From positions 16,864,001 through 16,928,000 of the forward strand of contig OZ316893.1 of NCBI GenBank assembly GCA_973895155.1: a stretch of DNA of 64,000 nt. Reading direction: 5' to 3'. Source of the stretch: Marsupella aquatica (Eukaryota > Marchantiophyta). Shown piece by piece: positions 41,901 to 53,463 of this stretch (within the stretch, counting starts at the first letter, position 1; each line of letters begins with the position of its first letter). The translations under genes and the position numbers were made by a program. The notes under the pieces were generated by a model. That model had not been told where the DNA came from. It did not search any database and saw nothing but the letters and a program-made list of their open reading frames with translations.

Positions 41901-44122
41901 TGGAACGACCCCCGGGACAGCCACGCAGACACAGAAGTACAGAGAATCCTCCATCTTGCAAGGATGGTAGAACAACTACCGGACTCCTTCATTGATGCTG
42001 CACAGGTGACCAGGTCCCACATACCAGCAGCAAACGCTCCATCCAGAATTCAAATGGAGATAGCACCAGCATCAGAGACGGCCCCGAAGGCGAAGAGAGG
42101 CCGCCCCCCAGGCTCTAGAGATAAACAACCAAGACAAAGGAGAGCTGCCCCCCCAATGCACCGAGCACATCGACCAGGGATCAAACCCTAATACAACCAA
42201 ATGCACCAGAAGACAATGAAGAGATATCAATCAATTATGGCAGAACCGGACATGTATGGGACAGAAAAAATACCACAATAGACGAGCAGTTTGCCTTCCA
42301 CATAGCACAACAGATCGAAGACGAACTGCCCAACCGAAGAACAATCAAGGAAGCAGAAAATCAATCGGACTGGCCTGAATGGTAGAAGGCCATCCACTTA
42401 GAACTTGATTCATTAATATCTCGCCAAGTGTTTGGACCGATAACAGCAGCAGAACCTGAAACACATCTAACAGGCTATAAATGGACCTTTGTAAAGAAAC
42501 AAAATGTGAAAGGCAAGGTGACAAGATACAAGGCCCGGCTAGTGGCCAGAGAGTTCACTCAAGTTCTAGGCAGGGACTATGACCTAACGTATTCGCCCGT
42601 AATGGACGTGATTACATATAGGTACCTGATGACATTCTCTCACGCCACAATTTATCCATGCATCAGATGGTTATTGTGACAGCTTATCTATACGGGCACT
42701 TAGACAAAGTGATATATATGGAGGCCCCTCCACAACTGGTGCAGCGAGTCGAGCACCACAGCAAGGGGAAACAATCACATCCAACCGGGAACCAGAAACA
42801 AATGGAGATATTTGAGCATACAAACTCAGCCATACTCCATAAAACCATAGCAGCAATAGCACTCAGAGTTCCCATACAACAAACTCAGAAACAGAGGAAT
42901 CCCACCTTGAGAACTCGCTTGGCAGTACAGGTTTTAAGATCAATGTATGGGCTTAAACAAAGCGGATTGACATGGTACAAAAGATTCAAATCAGAGATGC
43001 TAGCTATGGGATTTAAGAATGCTGATATAGCTCAATGCCTGTTTCTGAAGCGAGAGGAAAAAGAATTTATTATTGTGGCTATATATGTGGACGATCTGAA
43101 CCTATTTGGAGCCACAAATATTATGATGGAAACCATCAAGCTACTGAAAAAGGCCTTCGAGATGCGTGACCTAGGGCAGACTTCTTTCTGCCTAGGCTTA
43201 CAATTTGAGCATCTGCAAAATGGCATCTTACTGCATCAGTCCACATACATCAAAAAGATTTTGAAGCAATTTAACATGGACAAGGCCACAGCAGTCAAAT
43301 CCCCCATGGACATTCGATCCCTAAACCCTAAACCCTTGATAAAGAAAAGGACATCTTCCGGAAGAGAAATGAGATGGAGCCACTACTTGGCCCAAAAAAA
43401 CCGTACCTATCTGCTATAGGTGTCCTGATGTTCCTCTCAAACCAAACAAGGCCAGACATAGCCTTCGCAGTAAATCTGTTGGCACGCCACAGTGCAAAGC
43501 CAACCATCCAGCACTGGAATGGGATAAAACAAATCTTTTGTTATCTTGTAGGAACCATAGACCTGGGATTGTTCTATCCAACAAACACCAACTACTTACT
43601 AACAGGGTATGCTGATGCAGGCTACCTGTCCGACCTAGAGGATGCAAAGTCCCAGACTAGGTATGTTTTCCTTATGGGACAGATTGCAATTTCATGGCGA
43701 AGCTGCAAGCAAACACTCATGACTACATCATCCAACCACTCAGAGATAATAGCACTTTACAAATCAAGCATGGAGTGTAATTGGTTGCGCAATGTTATTA
43801 ACCATATTCATGAGAACACGGGCATGCCTCCACTGTCAACACCAACCAAAATCCATGAAGACAACAGAGCCGGTGTCAAACAAATTCAAGCAGGCTTCAT
43901 AAAGGGAGATCGAACAAAACACATCGCTCCTAAATTTTTCTTAATGCATGAACAACAAGGAAATAGTATTGAAGTCCACTGGATTCAAAGCTCACAAAAC
44001 ATTGCTGACATGTTTACTAAATTTCTCCCCCCTGCACAACACCAACAACATACAATTTTTGTAGGTCTAAGACACTTATTTGAACTGCAGAACTAACAAT
44101 TTCCGAAGTTACAGTAAATATA
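38952..44122 (+). mobile_element. copia-A, decayed Ty1/copia retrotransposon lacking its 3' LTR
   Basis: A short 5' LTR-like segment (about 38952-39104) is followed by the primer-site-like ACACGTTATCAGCA, then gag (ATG 39468). Next come a degenerate zinc knuckle near 40345 (CFRCGTKGHIQKF, last Cys lost), protease (VDSGTSHSI), GAG-pre-integrase (LWHRRLGHPG), integrase, reverse transcriptase with YVDD at about 43087, and RNase H ending 44096. Stops and frame slips are frequent. 26 bases after the last codon, sequence changes to a CACTA terminus, so the 3' end was separated by that insertion or lost. Confidence 0.85.
39468..44096 (+). pseudogene. copia-A gag-pol polyprotein remnant
   Basis: The order of domains is gag, protease, integrase, RT, RNase H, as in Ty1/copia. 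Disruptions seen include in-frame stops in gag (near 39621 and 39714), a TAG at about 40997 after GHPGITMF, a TGA at 41340 in the integrase core before VDNAGEF, a frame slip near 41430 before NGIAES, a TAG at about 42383 before the RT, and slips near 42660 and 43420. RNase H (43374-44096) is the longest clean part, ending IADMFTKFLPP...LRHLFELQN. The element cannot make a full polyprotein. Confidence 0.85.
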
Positions 44123-44139
44123 CACTACTACATATTTGG

Positions 44140-44690
44140 CCTTTTTGCGAAGGCAATTTAGTCGCGCTGAAACGCCATGCGAGACACTGTCCATTGCTCG
44201 CTTTGCAATTGATCACTCATCTCAATTAGCAATAATAATCGCATCGCAAACCCAATTTGCGATGCAGAACCCGTCTCAAATACTTGCGATGCTTACTTAA
44301 TCGCAAACATGTTGCAATATCATCTCCATTCGGCCGGGTTTGCAAACCATTTGCCATTGCAACTATTCTGCGATCCTAATACCCTCAACACTTTTGCGAG
44401 TCATCGGCCCTCACTCAGACTTTTGTAAGACTTATTTTATCGCAAGTCTGCGAACATGAATGAATGGCAACTATGTGAATAGATTAATATCGCAATATCA
44501 TGCCGACTTAGGCAACAATATTTGCGATGAAATATGGTTTGCAAATTTATGATGCAAGTTGATTCGCAAGATTGCGAGGATGTGGGAATGGACAAGTTGC
44601 GAATATTATTTTATTGGAAACATTTAGCGAAGGTATTGCAAAGGAATCCTGTTCGCAAAAATGGTTCGCAAAATTAATAAGGGACGTTGA
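44140..44690. repeat. CACTA-3 subterminal TTGCGA/TCGCAA repeats
   Basis: At least a dozen TTGCGA or TCGCAA words occur in both orientations, for example ATCGCATCGCAAACC...TTTGCGATGCAG. The motif differs entirely from the GTCAT motif of CACTA-1, so the two elements presumably use different TNPA-type binding proteins. Confidence 0.7.
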
Positions 44691-44696
44691 AGGTAA

Positions 44697-45545
44697 TTTA
44701 GGAGAAAAAAGGGGATGGGCCAAGTGAGGGACAATGGAGGGACAAGGGTAGGAGGGAGAAAGAGGGAGAAAGGGGATGGTTGGGACAAGGAAAGGAGGGA
44801 GGAAGGAGGAGGGTGCGCCAATTTAGGGAAGGCCGGTATATAGGTAAGAGGGAGAAAGGGGGTGGGATGCAAGGAATCAAGGGAGGAAAGAGGGTATAGG
44901 CAAGGTAAGAGGGAGAAATTAAGGAGCCAGGGTGGGACAAGAAATGGAGGGAGGGAAAAGGAAAAGACGGAGGAAGGAAGAGGGTTAGCCAATTAATATA
45001 GGTAAGAGGGAGAAAGGGTTTGGAACAAGGAAAGGAGGGAGGGAAAAGGAAAAGAGGGAGGAAGGAGGAGGGTTGGCCAATTAATTTAGGTAAGAGGGAG
45101 AAAGGGTTTGGGACAATGAAAGGAGTGAGGAAGGAGTTTGGGTATATATACCTAAGAGGAAGAAAGTAAGGGTCCAGGATGGGACAAGGAAGCGAGGGAA
45201 GGGGGAGGAGGAGGGTGGGCCATGAATTTAGGGTACAGGGATGAGGGGGTGGGACAAGGAAAGGATGGGGCAGGTTGGAGGGACAAGTTAGGGAGGGCCG
45301 GTATAGGTACTTAAGAGGGATTAAGGGGGTGGGACAAGGAAAGGAGGGAGGCCGGGACAAGTTAGGGAGGGTCAGTTTAGGTAAGAGGGAGAAAGGGTTT
45401 TGGACAAGGAAAGGAGCCGGAGGGACGGAGGGAGGATGTATATAATTATATATATGAGGGAGAAACTAAGGAGCCAGGGTTTAGGTTAAGAGAGGGAAAA
45501 GGAAAGAGGGATTTAGGGAGAAAGGAGGTGTGTCAAGGAAAGGAG
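44697..45545 (+). repeat. 850-bp purine-rich strand-asymmetric repeat
   Basis: The plus strand is almost all G and A, built from GAGGGAGAAAGGG, GGGACAAGGAAAGGAGGGAGG and GGTAAGAGGGAGAAA words in irregular order. Long minus-strand open frames here are Pro/Ser/Leu-rich artefacts of the composition. Such tracts can form triplex DNA. Confidence 0.85.
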
Positions 45546-45749
45546 GAAGGAGAAAGAGTACAAGTAGCATGAGTTATCATAACACAAAGTCTAGCAAAAG
45601 GTGTGGAGGCATGGAGTTTAGGGTTTAGAGTATATCAATGACATTTCAAAATGACATGATCAATTCACAAATGCACATGAATATATCTCCAACAAAGAAG
45701 ACAGAGAAATCATCATAAATATGAATCCAATGATAGGAATTGGCATCAC

Positions 45750-46300
45750 TATATATCCGCATAATATACATATCCCTCATTCTTGGTCCACATCCTCATC
45801 AGTTGGGGACACAACCATAACATCAGGCCTTTCCCCGATAATAGAACAAGATCGTGGCACATACGTGATGACAAGTGACCACTTCTCTGGGTTTGGGGGG
45901 TATGGAATATAGAAACATTGCTCCACATGGCTTGGAAATATAAATGGCTCTGATGTTTGCCAGTGCGATGGCTGGAAACTAGTGGCAGACGTCTTGAGTC
46001 GTGTAAATCCACACTCATCTTGAACCACAATGAGATTGTTACTTGCAAGGTTCACTTTCATCTTGAACCACAATGGGATTGTTACCTGCAAGGTTCACTT
46101 TGAACCACTTGCACTTGAAGATATACTCTTCAAACTTTGACTGTGCATCATATGATACCACTAGGATCTCCTCTATTTTTCCATAATATGGCACAACATC
46201 TCGAATAATATTTCTGTCGTGATGACTGCTGCAAGAATCTTGAGAGAATTGTCCTTGAACTCCACAATCAAATGTATGACCCCTCTTCTCATCAAGGGAA
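45750..46300 (-). pseudogene. CACTA-3 TNP2 transposase, DUF4216 fragment
   Basis: The minus-strand reading VVPYYGKIEEILVVSYD, YIFKCKWFKVNL, CGFTRLKTS, EPFIFPSHVEQCFYIPYP and KWSLVITYVPRS has the pattern of DUF4216, the C-terminal domain of plant TNP2 transposases (compare YGNTSVPVILMKGSWVKSEW and FVFPSQVEQAFF in CACTA-2). A 43-bp tandem duplication (46021 and 46064) shifts the frame. The upstream part of the gene is cut off at 46307. Confidence 0.75.
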
Positions 46301-46514
46301 GAAACCCCACTAGTAGAAACCGGGGCAATTTAGACCATACCTTATAGGACTAAGCCCACTAAGTCCTTTTTCCATACTTGAAATGACTCGCACCCATTGC
46401 ACCGGTTTTGTTGAAGACTACAAAAGACTATTAGTGTTTTATGGTTCACTAAAAGACTATGAGAAGTAACCTTGCTACTTTGTGAACGGTGAATAGTCTA
46501 GCACATCATGGGTA

Positions 46515-47262
46515 ATGTTCACTTATGTTGAGGAGGGGTAATTCTGTAAAGAGGGAGATAGCAAGGGGCATAACTCAATAAATGGCCTTATTTGTGACAA
46601 AAAAGGTTTTGGAGTGAGGTTCATGGAGGGTGGACTACGGAGGGATCGATTACTAACTCCATCAATAAAAGGCCGAGATGCACAAAGGTAGATTTGTACC
46701 GGTCTCAAGGGGGTGTGGGTTTAGGGTTAGGGGGTTGTCCAGGCGAAGAACACTCGATTGAAATAGTGACGCAATGGTTTAGGGTAAAGGAACATGTTTA
46801 GGGACCCTAACTTGTTTGCTGCCTTGGGAGGATCTTGAGAGCCTGAGCTTGCAAGCAGCATGCACTCTAAAAATGGCCCTTGGCATTGCAAAGATAGTCT
46901 GGCCACAGTCGAGTTGTGAAGACGTTTAGGGGGTTTATATGTCAAGGCTAGGGGGTGGCTGGGTTTTCACTAAAGGGGGTTTAGGGGGGTTTGATGTCAA
47001 GGGTCGGGGGTTGCATGTTAAGGGGATGGGGGTTTAGGAACCATTGGATCGTTGGCATCATGTCCATTGACATCATGTTCCCCATCATGTCCATTGACAT
47101 CATATATGTCGGGAAAGATAATTGACAAATTATTCATGAGGGTAGGCAATTTGGACAATGTTCACTTGTGTTCAGGAGGGGTAATTGCATAAATTAAGAG
47201 GGTGATGACAAGGGGCATCACTCATTAAATGGCCTTATTTGTGACCAAAAGAGGTTTGGTTT
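46515..47262. repeat. pair of about 105-bp direct repeats in CACTA-2 5' region
   Basis: A segment beginning ATGTTCACTT(A/G)TGTT at 46515 recurs at 47158 with GAGGGGTAATT, AAGGGGCAT and AATGGCCTTATTTGTGA in the same order, 643 bp apart. GGGGTTTAGGG-type words lie between them. Confidence 0.65.
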
Positions 47263-47576
47263 AATGAAGTTCGATCACCACAGATATTTGCTAAGGCCAA
47301 AGTATTTGTTTAGCGACACTACACTAAGTTGTCACTCACAACACTTGAGTGAATGGAGGGGGTTTATGGAGGGTCAGGATAATCTTGCCGTTACCATGTC
47401 GGCAACACCAGTGACTTTGGTAAGGGTATCCCAAGCTAGGGGCCTGTACCGCTTGCAGTACCGTTTGGACACCCGAGTCGCGCGACCGTTGGAAGGGAAC
47501 AAGCCGGTTATGCAACTTTGCTTACACTTAGCAGGTTGTTGATGTGTTTAGGGATCCCGCCACATTCCCAACTTGC

Positions 47577-47726
47577 GGAGCAAGGTTTATTGTGTTCTCT
47601 TGGTGGGATCGGGAGTTTAGGGATTGGAGCAAGGTTTTATCGTGTTCTCTCGATGGGATTGGGAGCTTAGGGATCGGAGCAAGGTTTTCCGTGTAATCTT
47701 GGTGGGAACGTCTCTACAGTGAGGTT
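47577..47726. repeat. 49-50-bp tandem repeat, three copies
   Basis: GGAGCAAGGTTT recurs at 47577, 47626 and 47676, each followed by TGTTCTCT or TGTAATCT and GGTGGGA. Confidence 0.75.
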
Positions 47727-50316
47727 TAGTGTTCCCATTTTCTTGTGGTCGGCTCTGTGGAATCCGAGAAGAGGGATCGGGAGTTTAGGGATGCTGCAAT
47801 GACCGGCTCTCGAAGGGTGAGGTGAGACAACCAATTCAACGCCCTTTTGCTGCACCCTTAAGCTGTTGAGCTGCCATTGAGCTGGTGAAGCTGCATGCGG
47901 GTTGCATCTGTTCTACGGGCGCACTATCTGCCTGGTTTATGGATTGTGGACTTTGTGGGGAGCGACAATCGGTAACAACGTGAAGGCCATCAGAGGCTGG
48001 GCAAAGCAGTTTAGGGTGCTGTGGTCGAGGAGGAGCTCACCACAAATTGGGGAGAAGACGCGGGTGACGAGCTGGGGGCGGGGAGGAGCTGCGGTCAGGG
48101 AGGATACAGACCGTCTACAGAACGACTGGCAGTCGGAGCGGCGCAGGAGCTTAGAGTGGGCCAACGCCAGCTGAATACAAGCCAGGAGTTGCATAAGGTG
48201 AGAGTCCAAGTTTTGTGTTGCTTTAGTGTTCGAGCAGCGTGCTGCCATTTCAGCCACAGTGCACCGCCTTTGAAGCTCCCATTGTCAGGGCTGGTAAGAC
48301 ATCACGGCTACATTGCTTTTCTTTGTTGTCCTCTGTCTTTTTGTGGGGACAACCTACTTGATTTGAGCTGCGCAAATCGTCATAAGTTAAGGCATGCGTC
48401 ATGCCATCTGGATAGTGTGCCACCGAACTGTGGGAGGATGAGCAACGCGTGGCTGTAAGCAGGTATTCTGTCAGCACAGGCGAGACTTCATTGTTAAAAT
48501 CCTATTGCCTGCAATGTGTCTTGTAATGTGTTTTTCCTCATTCAATCAGGAGCTGAGAAGGGTATTGTTAGGCTTCAATTACTCTGTGTTTTTCTCCAGC
48601 TCCATGGTACAGTTTGTGCTTTGTCTGGCGCCCATGCTCCGTCGATCGTAGAGCTAGGTCAACCGAGCTTTGAAGAGGGAGGCTGTGGGAGCTCCTTACT
48701 GTGCTGCAGCTGCTCTTCAATCAACGGTGTAGAGATTGTAGCTACGATCAGTGTTTGCGGAGCTGCCAGCCGGGTGCTTCGATAGTAGAGAAGAGCAGCC
48801 ACAGTGATTCAGTCCTTCTCCTACGTGCAACCAAGGACCCCCTGTGCATCGTAAAGTGTGACCTCGGAGCTGAGCTGCGCACTGTCTCTATTACATGCCT
48901 TGTTGTTCTCTATTACATGCCTTGTTCTCCCGTCCACTATTTCCTGTGATTTTCTTTCTTCTAGAAGAGAATGGTGATTTCTTCTTCAATCAAACAAAAC
49001 CCCACCCAACCACCACCCAAGAACGTGGGGTGCGCGCTTCTCAATCCTCCTCAAACTGGCCCCAAGTCTGCTGAAACCCAATATATTACCCACCGGCACC
49101 AAGGGTCCAGTCCCAACCCGTCTTTCGCTTGCCACCCTCCTCACTCTCTCGCGCATCTATCTCCCGATATTTCACGCGCAGCCGAGCCCACCAAAAGCTC
49201 TCTCCCTACAATCCCTCCTAAATCAACTTTCTCGTTTCCTGCTGCTGCTGATGTATGTTTGTTCTCCCCTATTTTTGTTTACTGATTGGTCTCTCCACAC
49301 TTCCTGCTTGACATTACTGTTTTGCTCCTCCTGGATCCAAACATGCCTTGTGCCCCGTGCTCCAACCTGCATCCTTTTCTTTACTGAGGGGGGGACCACA
49401 GCCTCCAGCCATACCTTGTGGCAGGCCTGGTCAAGACGGTGGTCGGTAGCTCGTTTTTGCTTTTTTCTCTTTTGTTTCCCAAGCTTCTGGGCGAGGGCAT
49501 TACCATTCTGGATTCTCCGCGAGGCGCCACTAGCTTTTTTTCTCGGTTGCCCGTGTGCCTGCCTTCTTAGTTTTGTTTTTTCCTCAAGTGACCGGGCCAT
49601 CGCTGTATGCAGATTTTTCTTGTTGTATTCATGTACAATATTTTATTGTTCTATCTAGGTTGTGGCAAGCCAACAAACTGTTGACAACCAACATGGAATA
49701 ACAACTATGCAGTGCAATGGCAGAGGACACTGTCCAATACAGGAATGACATGGTTATGTTTTCAATTCCCTGCTTGGATGAGGCGTGGTGTTGCTTGTAA
49801 TCATGTATTTCTTCACACTAGAAAAGCAGTCTGTCAGATGAGGTTGTCGGGATTGTCTGTGGGTCAGTCATCTTACGGACACCTAGCAACGTCAAATGAA
49901 TGGCGGAAACGGGCCATGTTGTCATTTTGAAATTTGTCTTTCCTTTTGCCATGCTACCCAATCATTTTGTTAGTCCATGAGTCATAGATTCATAGATTCT
50001 ATGTTTTGTGCTTTGTCTAGAATGCTATGGCGCCCATGCTACAATTTGTGGTTTTTGTCTAAGCACAAATCCTCTCTGTGCCTGGTCTCTGTGTACCGTC
50101 ATTTGGATTGATTGTGCAGACGTTTCCTCTTCTCCCAGTCCTTGTCATCCACCAGCCAAAGCACATTGGATTGTTTTCAAAGGAGGGCTGTGTAGTTCGG
50201 AGGGTTTGATCTATGCAGCGGATTTGAGCAGATTGGCGGTTGTTAGTTTCTTCTTGTAAAACCTGTCTGTCTTTTCTGCTTTTGGCCATGCTCCTTCACT
50301 TGTTGCTGCAAGCTCA
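47727..50316. other. 5' region of CACTA-2 without recognisable genes
   Basis: Several short ORFs exist on both strands but none shows a known domain or keeps a coding pattern. The stretch probably contains promoter and leader sequences. Confidence 0.4.
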
Positions 50317-50847
50317 ATGTGCTTCAGCTATGGCAATATTCACTTACCCTGTCCCAACGGCACTGCCATGAGCTGTAGGACAGCCAACAGAAGCAGATTG
50401 TATCAATTGCATGTAAGTCAGGGTATTTTATGTATTGCGGAACAACTGTCCAAGTATGCTGCAATGGTCCATCTTGCGGAGCTGAATGAGCCAATTTCAT
50501 TTTCCCTGTGCACTTCTATTTCTCAGAGAATTCCCTGGTCATGCTCATTTCCCCCAGAGTTAGAAAACAAAGAAGAAGAGCTGACTAATTGTAATTCCAA
50601 TCCATATCCTGATCGGTCAAGGATTGTTCACTACATTGGCCTTGTCATTGGCCGAGGTCACCAAATTTTGCTTGGTTTCATTCCTGTGGAGCACTGCTGT
50701 GATGGATTTGTCGTAGCATTCTGCAAACTCTCACGGTTTGCTTATGGCCATTATTTGCAATTTGCTGCTACTAATATGTCTTCTTCTGAGCAGCATACAC
50801 CAGAAGTAAGCAATAGTGGAGGTTTAACTGCACATCAACACATCTAG
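50317..50847 (+). CDS. unknown ORF upstream of the PHD gene in CACTA-2
   Basis: A 176-codon open frame with varied composition (reading RIVHYIGLVIGRGHQILLGFIPVEHCCDGFVVAFCKLSRF). No known domain recognised. The centre is hydrophobic and could be globular. It may be one exon of an accessory gene or chance. It ends at a TAG; candidate splice sites are not obvious. Confidence 0.25.
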   Translation: MCFSYGNIHLPCPNGTAMSCRTANRSRLYQLHVSQGILCIAEQLSKYAAMVHLAELNEPISFSLCTSISQRIPWSCSFPPELENKEEELTNCNSNPYPDRSRIVHYIGLVIGRGHQILLGFIPVEHCCDGFVVAFCKLSRFAYGHYLQFAATNMSSSEQHTPEVSNSGGLTAHQHI

Positions 50848-51116
50848 TGAACTACCTCTCTGCTGCTCACTGGAGGGTGAGACTTTCACTCTTTCTGGAT
50901 ATTGTAGTTTGTAAGCAAGTTGATTAGGAGTGTTTCATGCTATGTTTACACTGTGACCCCTAGCTGGAACCAATGGAATGACACAGTGAGTGGGAACTGA
51001 TAATTTAAGGTTGGTTGCTGTTGGTGAGGCAAGTACAGCTCCTGCTCACCTTGCTGATCGAAGGTGCTTATCAGAGGACGTGAACACACGACATCTCCAC
51101 AAAAGCAACACTTATG

Positions 51117-51563
51117 GTGAGGACCCGCAACGCTGAACATGTGCGGCTTGCACGCAAGGCAGAGATGTTGCGCCTTGAGTATGTCAAACTTGGGATCCTT
51201 CCAGCCCAGTCTGCATGGTACTTTGAGTACCCAGTTGTTGCCAGGAACAACTACAGCCGGCCTGTACCTGCTTCTCCACCCTTCCCAACATCCTTGGTAT
51301 TTCTGTCTCTTGTACATGACCCGCCACAAATTAGGACCCAAGGGTGTGTGCACAGTTGCCAATATGACTGTCCTGCCTGTAGGGCTTCTGGCCTAGAGTT
51401 GGATGACCGTTCTCTTGGATGTCGGTTTTTTCACAGAGCACAATGTATCATCTGGAACCACTCGCCATCCTGCAGTGTGCCTGGCGATGTCACTTGTCCT
51501 GCCCTCCCAGACCCCACCACCGGTCACTTTGGTGTCTACACATGTTTGGATCACACGCTCTAG
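51117..51563 (+). CDS. Cys/His-rich ORF of CACTA-2, about 148 aa
   Basis: Starts MVRTRNAEHVRLARKAEMLRLEY, a basic helix, and ends in a block with at least nine Cys (CVHSCQYDCPACRASG, GCRFFHRAQCIIW, SPSCSVPGDVTC, YTCLDHT). The spacing suggests zinc binding, but no known finger fits exactly. It lies 0.7 kb before the PHD gene on the same strand, so it could be another accessory gene of the element. Nothing similar is seen in CACTA-1. The start could be the ATG at 51114 or one codon context nearby. Low certainty. Confidence 0.35.
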   Translation: MRTRNAEHVRLARKAEMLRLEYVKLGILPAQSAWYFEYPVVARNNYSRPVPASPPFPTSLVFLSLVHDPPQIRTQGCVHSCQYDCPACRASGLELDDRSLGCRFFHRAQCIIWNHSPSCSVPGDVTCPALPDPTTGHFGVYTCLDHTL

Positions 51564-52231
51564 AGGACCACTTGTCACACCACATGCACAAACTAGAGAC
51601 CATTGACCTATAACTTAACACTTTGACTTGAACAGAGAGGATATTTACTTAAGATTTTGAATTATGACCAATTTTGGGTCCAGGGTTTAGGGTCAACAGT
51701 ACATAACTTATCCTATTATGGCTGCACTAAGTACAATATCCTAATTTAAGAGGCTAGCACGCTCACTTAAAAGTCTCCTTTCAAAGACTGGAATTAATGG
51801 GCCATGTGATAACCTGGAAAAAGTGATTTATGCCTAACTTATTTGTCTCATTCACTATCATAGCCTATTTAGGATGTATAAATTACAACCCTGATCACAC
51901 TGCTTGATACCAATCCTGTTCAAAAAATGCCTGTTTTACATGTCACGACTGTTATATGTGATTCAAATGCATTAAATCTTGTTGCAGATCTCCTTTGGTG
52001 AATCATAGCCACAAAATTGAGGTGTAGGTGGAGCTATTGTACGAGGGGATCAGTTTTTAGTGTGGGCTCAACAAACCAAAAAGTATGTCTACTCTGCACA
52101 TGTGTGTGAACATTTCATTGCAGTAGCAATTGCCACTCTAGTCTATATGCTACACTGTACTTTTTGTACACTGCACTAAATTGTATTGTCCGTGCACTCT
52201 GCTAAATTGTACTATCTGTCTCATGCGTAGG
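51564..52231. other. non-coding leader region before the CACTA-2 PHD gene
   Basis: AT-rich, no ORF of note. It ends with CATGCGTAG just before the PHD ATG, a likely splice acceptor, so part of this may be a 5'-UTR intron as in CACTA-1. Confidence 0.45.
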
Positions 52232-52232
52232 C

Positions 52233-52899
52233 ATGGCACGCCCTAAAATCCGAGCCAAGAAGCGGGGGACAGAGGTGAGCAACACAGGTGTAGTTGGGCC
52301 AGATGGTAGTAACTTCTCCGCAAGTCAGATTTTCCAGAAGGCAGCTCATTGTTGTGCCATTTGTGACGATGGTGGTGGCTTAGCCTTGCATGAGGCATTT
52401 CCACCTCAACCCGAAGTCTGACCTTGCTGCAGAAAACAACTGTCCAGGGGTGGGCCTCCCGTCAGCACACCAGGGAGGCTGGATGTGCACTGATTGTTTG
52501 GAGAAGCAGGCTAAGTGTGCACAGTGTGGGAAGTTGGGGTCTTATGAGGGCTCTGTTGATGCTCCACCACTTGTTAGGAAATGCCCTGACAGATATTGTG
52601 TGAGGTTCTTTTGTTTTTCATGTTTGCCCGATCTTGCCACAACTTGCCCACTTCATAAGTGCAAGGCATGTGGTCAGCACGATGAAGATTTCTGGGTGGA
52701 CATAGTCCACTGTGTTAGGTGTCCCACCATGTGGCACTTTCATTGTTTGAAGGAGCGTCAAGCAGAAGGCTATGCTTGTGACAGACACATCTATGATCAC
52801 TCTGCACATGGTGTTGATCGATGGATCTTCTATTGTCATCGCCATGCCATAGATCCTACTTTGCACACTCCCATGAGAGATCACATTTCTTGGCTTTGA
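52233..52899 (+). pseudogene. EDM2-like PHD-finger gene of CACTA-2, frameshifted
   Basis: The first segment starts MARPKIRAKKRGT and reaches CCAICDDGGGLA. The second, one frame over, continues RHFHLN...C, WMCTDC, KCAQCGKLGS, RKCPDRYCVRFFCFSC, HKCKACGQ, CVRCPTMWHFHC, IYDHSAHG, FYCHRHAIDPTLHTPMRDHISW. Compared with the intact CACTA-1 protein, about 14 bases are missing between GG and RHFH. This removes one zinc-ligand Cys and shifts the frame at about 52385-52400. The rest is well conserved, including the DPTL-TP-R-HISW tail. The break may be recent, or a sequencing error could be involved. A shorter product from the ATG at 52390 would lack the first half of the finger. Confidence 0.75.
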
Positions 52900-53463
52900 A
52901 CCTGAATAATATACATGCATAGTGCACCTGATGTGGATACCTTGGAGATTGCAGACATTCCAATTTTGAGAAGAAGGACCTCTGTAGGAGAGGATGCTTA
53001 GGCAACAAGTACCCTAAGTTCATTACTTGTTCCTGGGTACATGCCTTCAAAAACTGCCCTTAAGCCTTCTAGGAACTTTTTTAACTCTGCAATCATTTTG
53101 ATCACGACTTACATGACACTGCTTAAATTAAATCAGGACTTCTCATTATGAGCATATAAGTTACAAGGCTATTTAATTTGCGAGAATTCCCTTAAAGTGT
53201 ACCAACATTTTGTATTCTCATTGAATGTCTGCCCATTTACAACATCTGTATGTGGCATCACAAAACAATTGCACTTGTCACCTTCAATATTGTGAAGGCA
53301 CATATTCAAACTATGAGGTGCATGCTTGCAGGTGTCTAGTACGTTTGTCCCAATATTTCTCCCGTTTGGAATCGGAGCAGAGACTCACCAGACGACTGGA
53401 CTGGACCAAGTTATAAACGCAGCATTTTAAGGGCCCTTCGATTATCAGGTGAACGCATTATCT
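52900..53463. other. spacer between PHD and BRCT genes
   Basis: No gene seen. It contains the PHD 3' UTR and probably the promoter of the BRCT gene. Confidence 0.4.

Larger units (their letters stand above)
44123..46307 (-). mobile_element. CACTA-3, 3'-terminal fragment interrupted by CACTA-2
   Basis: The end reads CACTACTACATATTTGG at 44123 and is followed by 550 bp dense in TTGCGA/TCGCAA. A minus-strand DUF4216 fragment of a TNP2 transposase occupies 45750-46250. The fragment stops at 46307, directly before a second CACTA terminus in the opposite orientation. I infer that CACTA-2 inserted into CACTA-3, so the rest of CACTA-3 would lie beyond the window. Confidence 0.65.

Noticed and set aside
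44624-45360. Long minus-strand Pro/Ser/Leu-rich ORFs
   Set aside because: They arise from the purine-rich tract. Composition is extreme and there is no conserved segment.
46710-47040. GGTTTAGGGTTAGGG-like words resembling the plant telomere repeat TTTAGGG
   Set aside because: Only one or two consecutive units; the rest are irregular G-rich words, so this is not an interstitial telomere.
49223-49658. Overlapping ORFs on both strands
   Set aside because: Both frames have skewed composition and no recognisable motif. Neither could be preferred.
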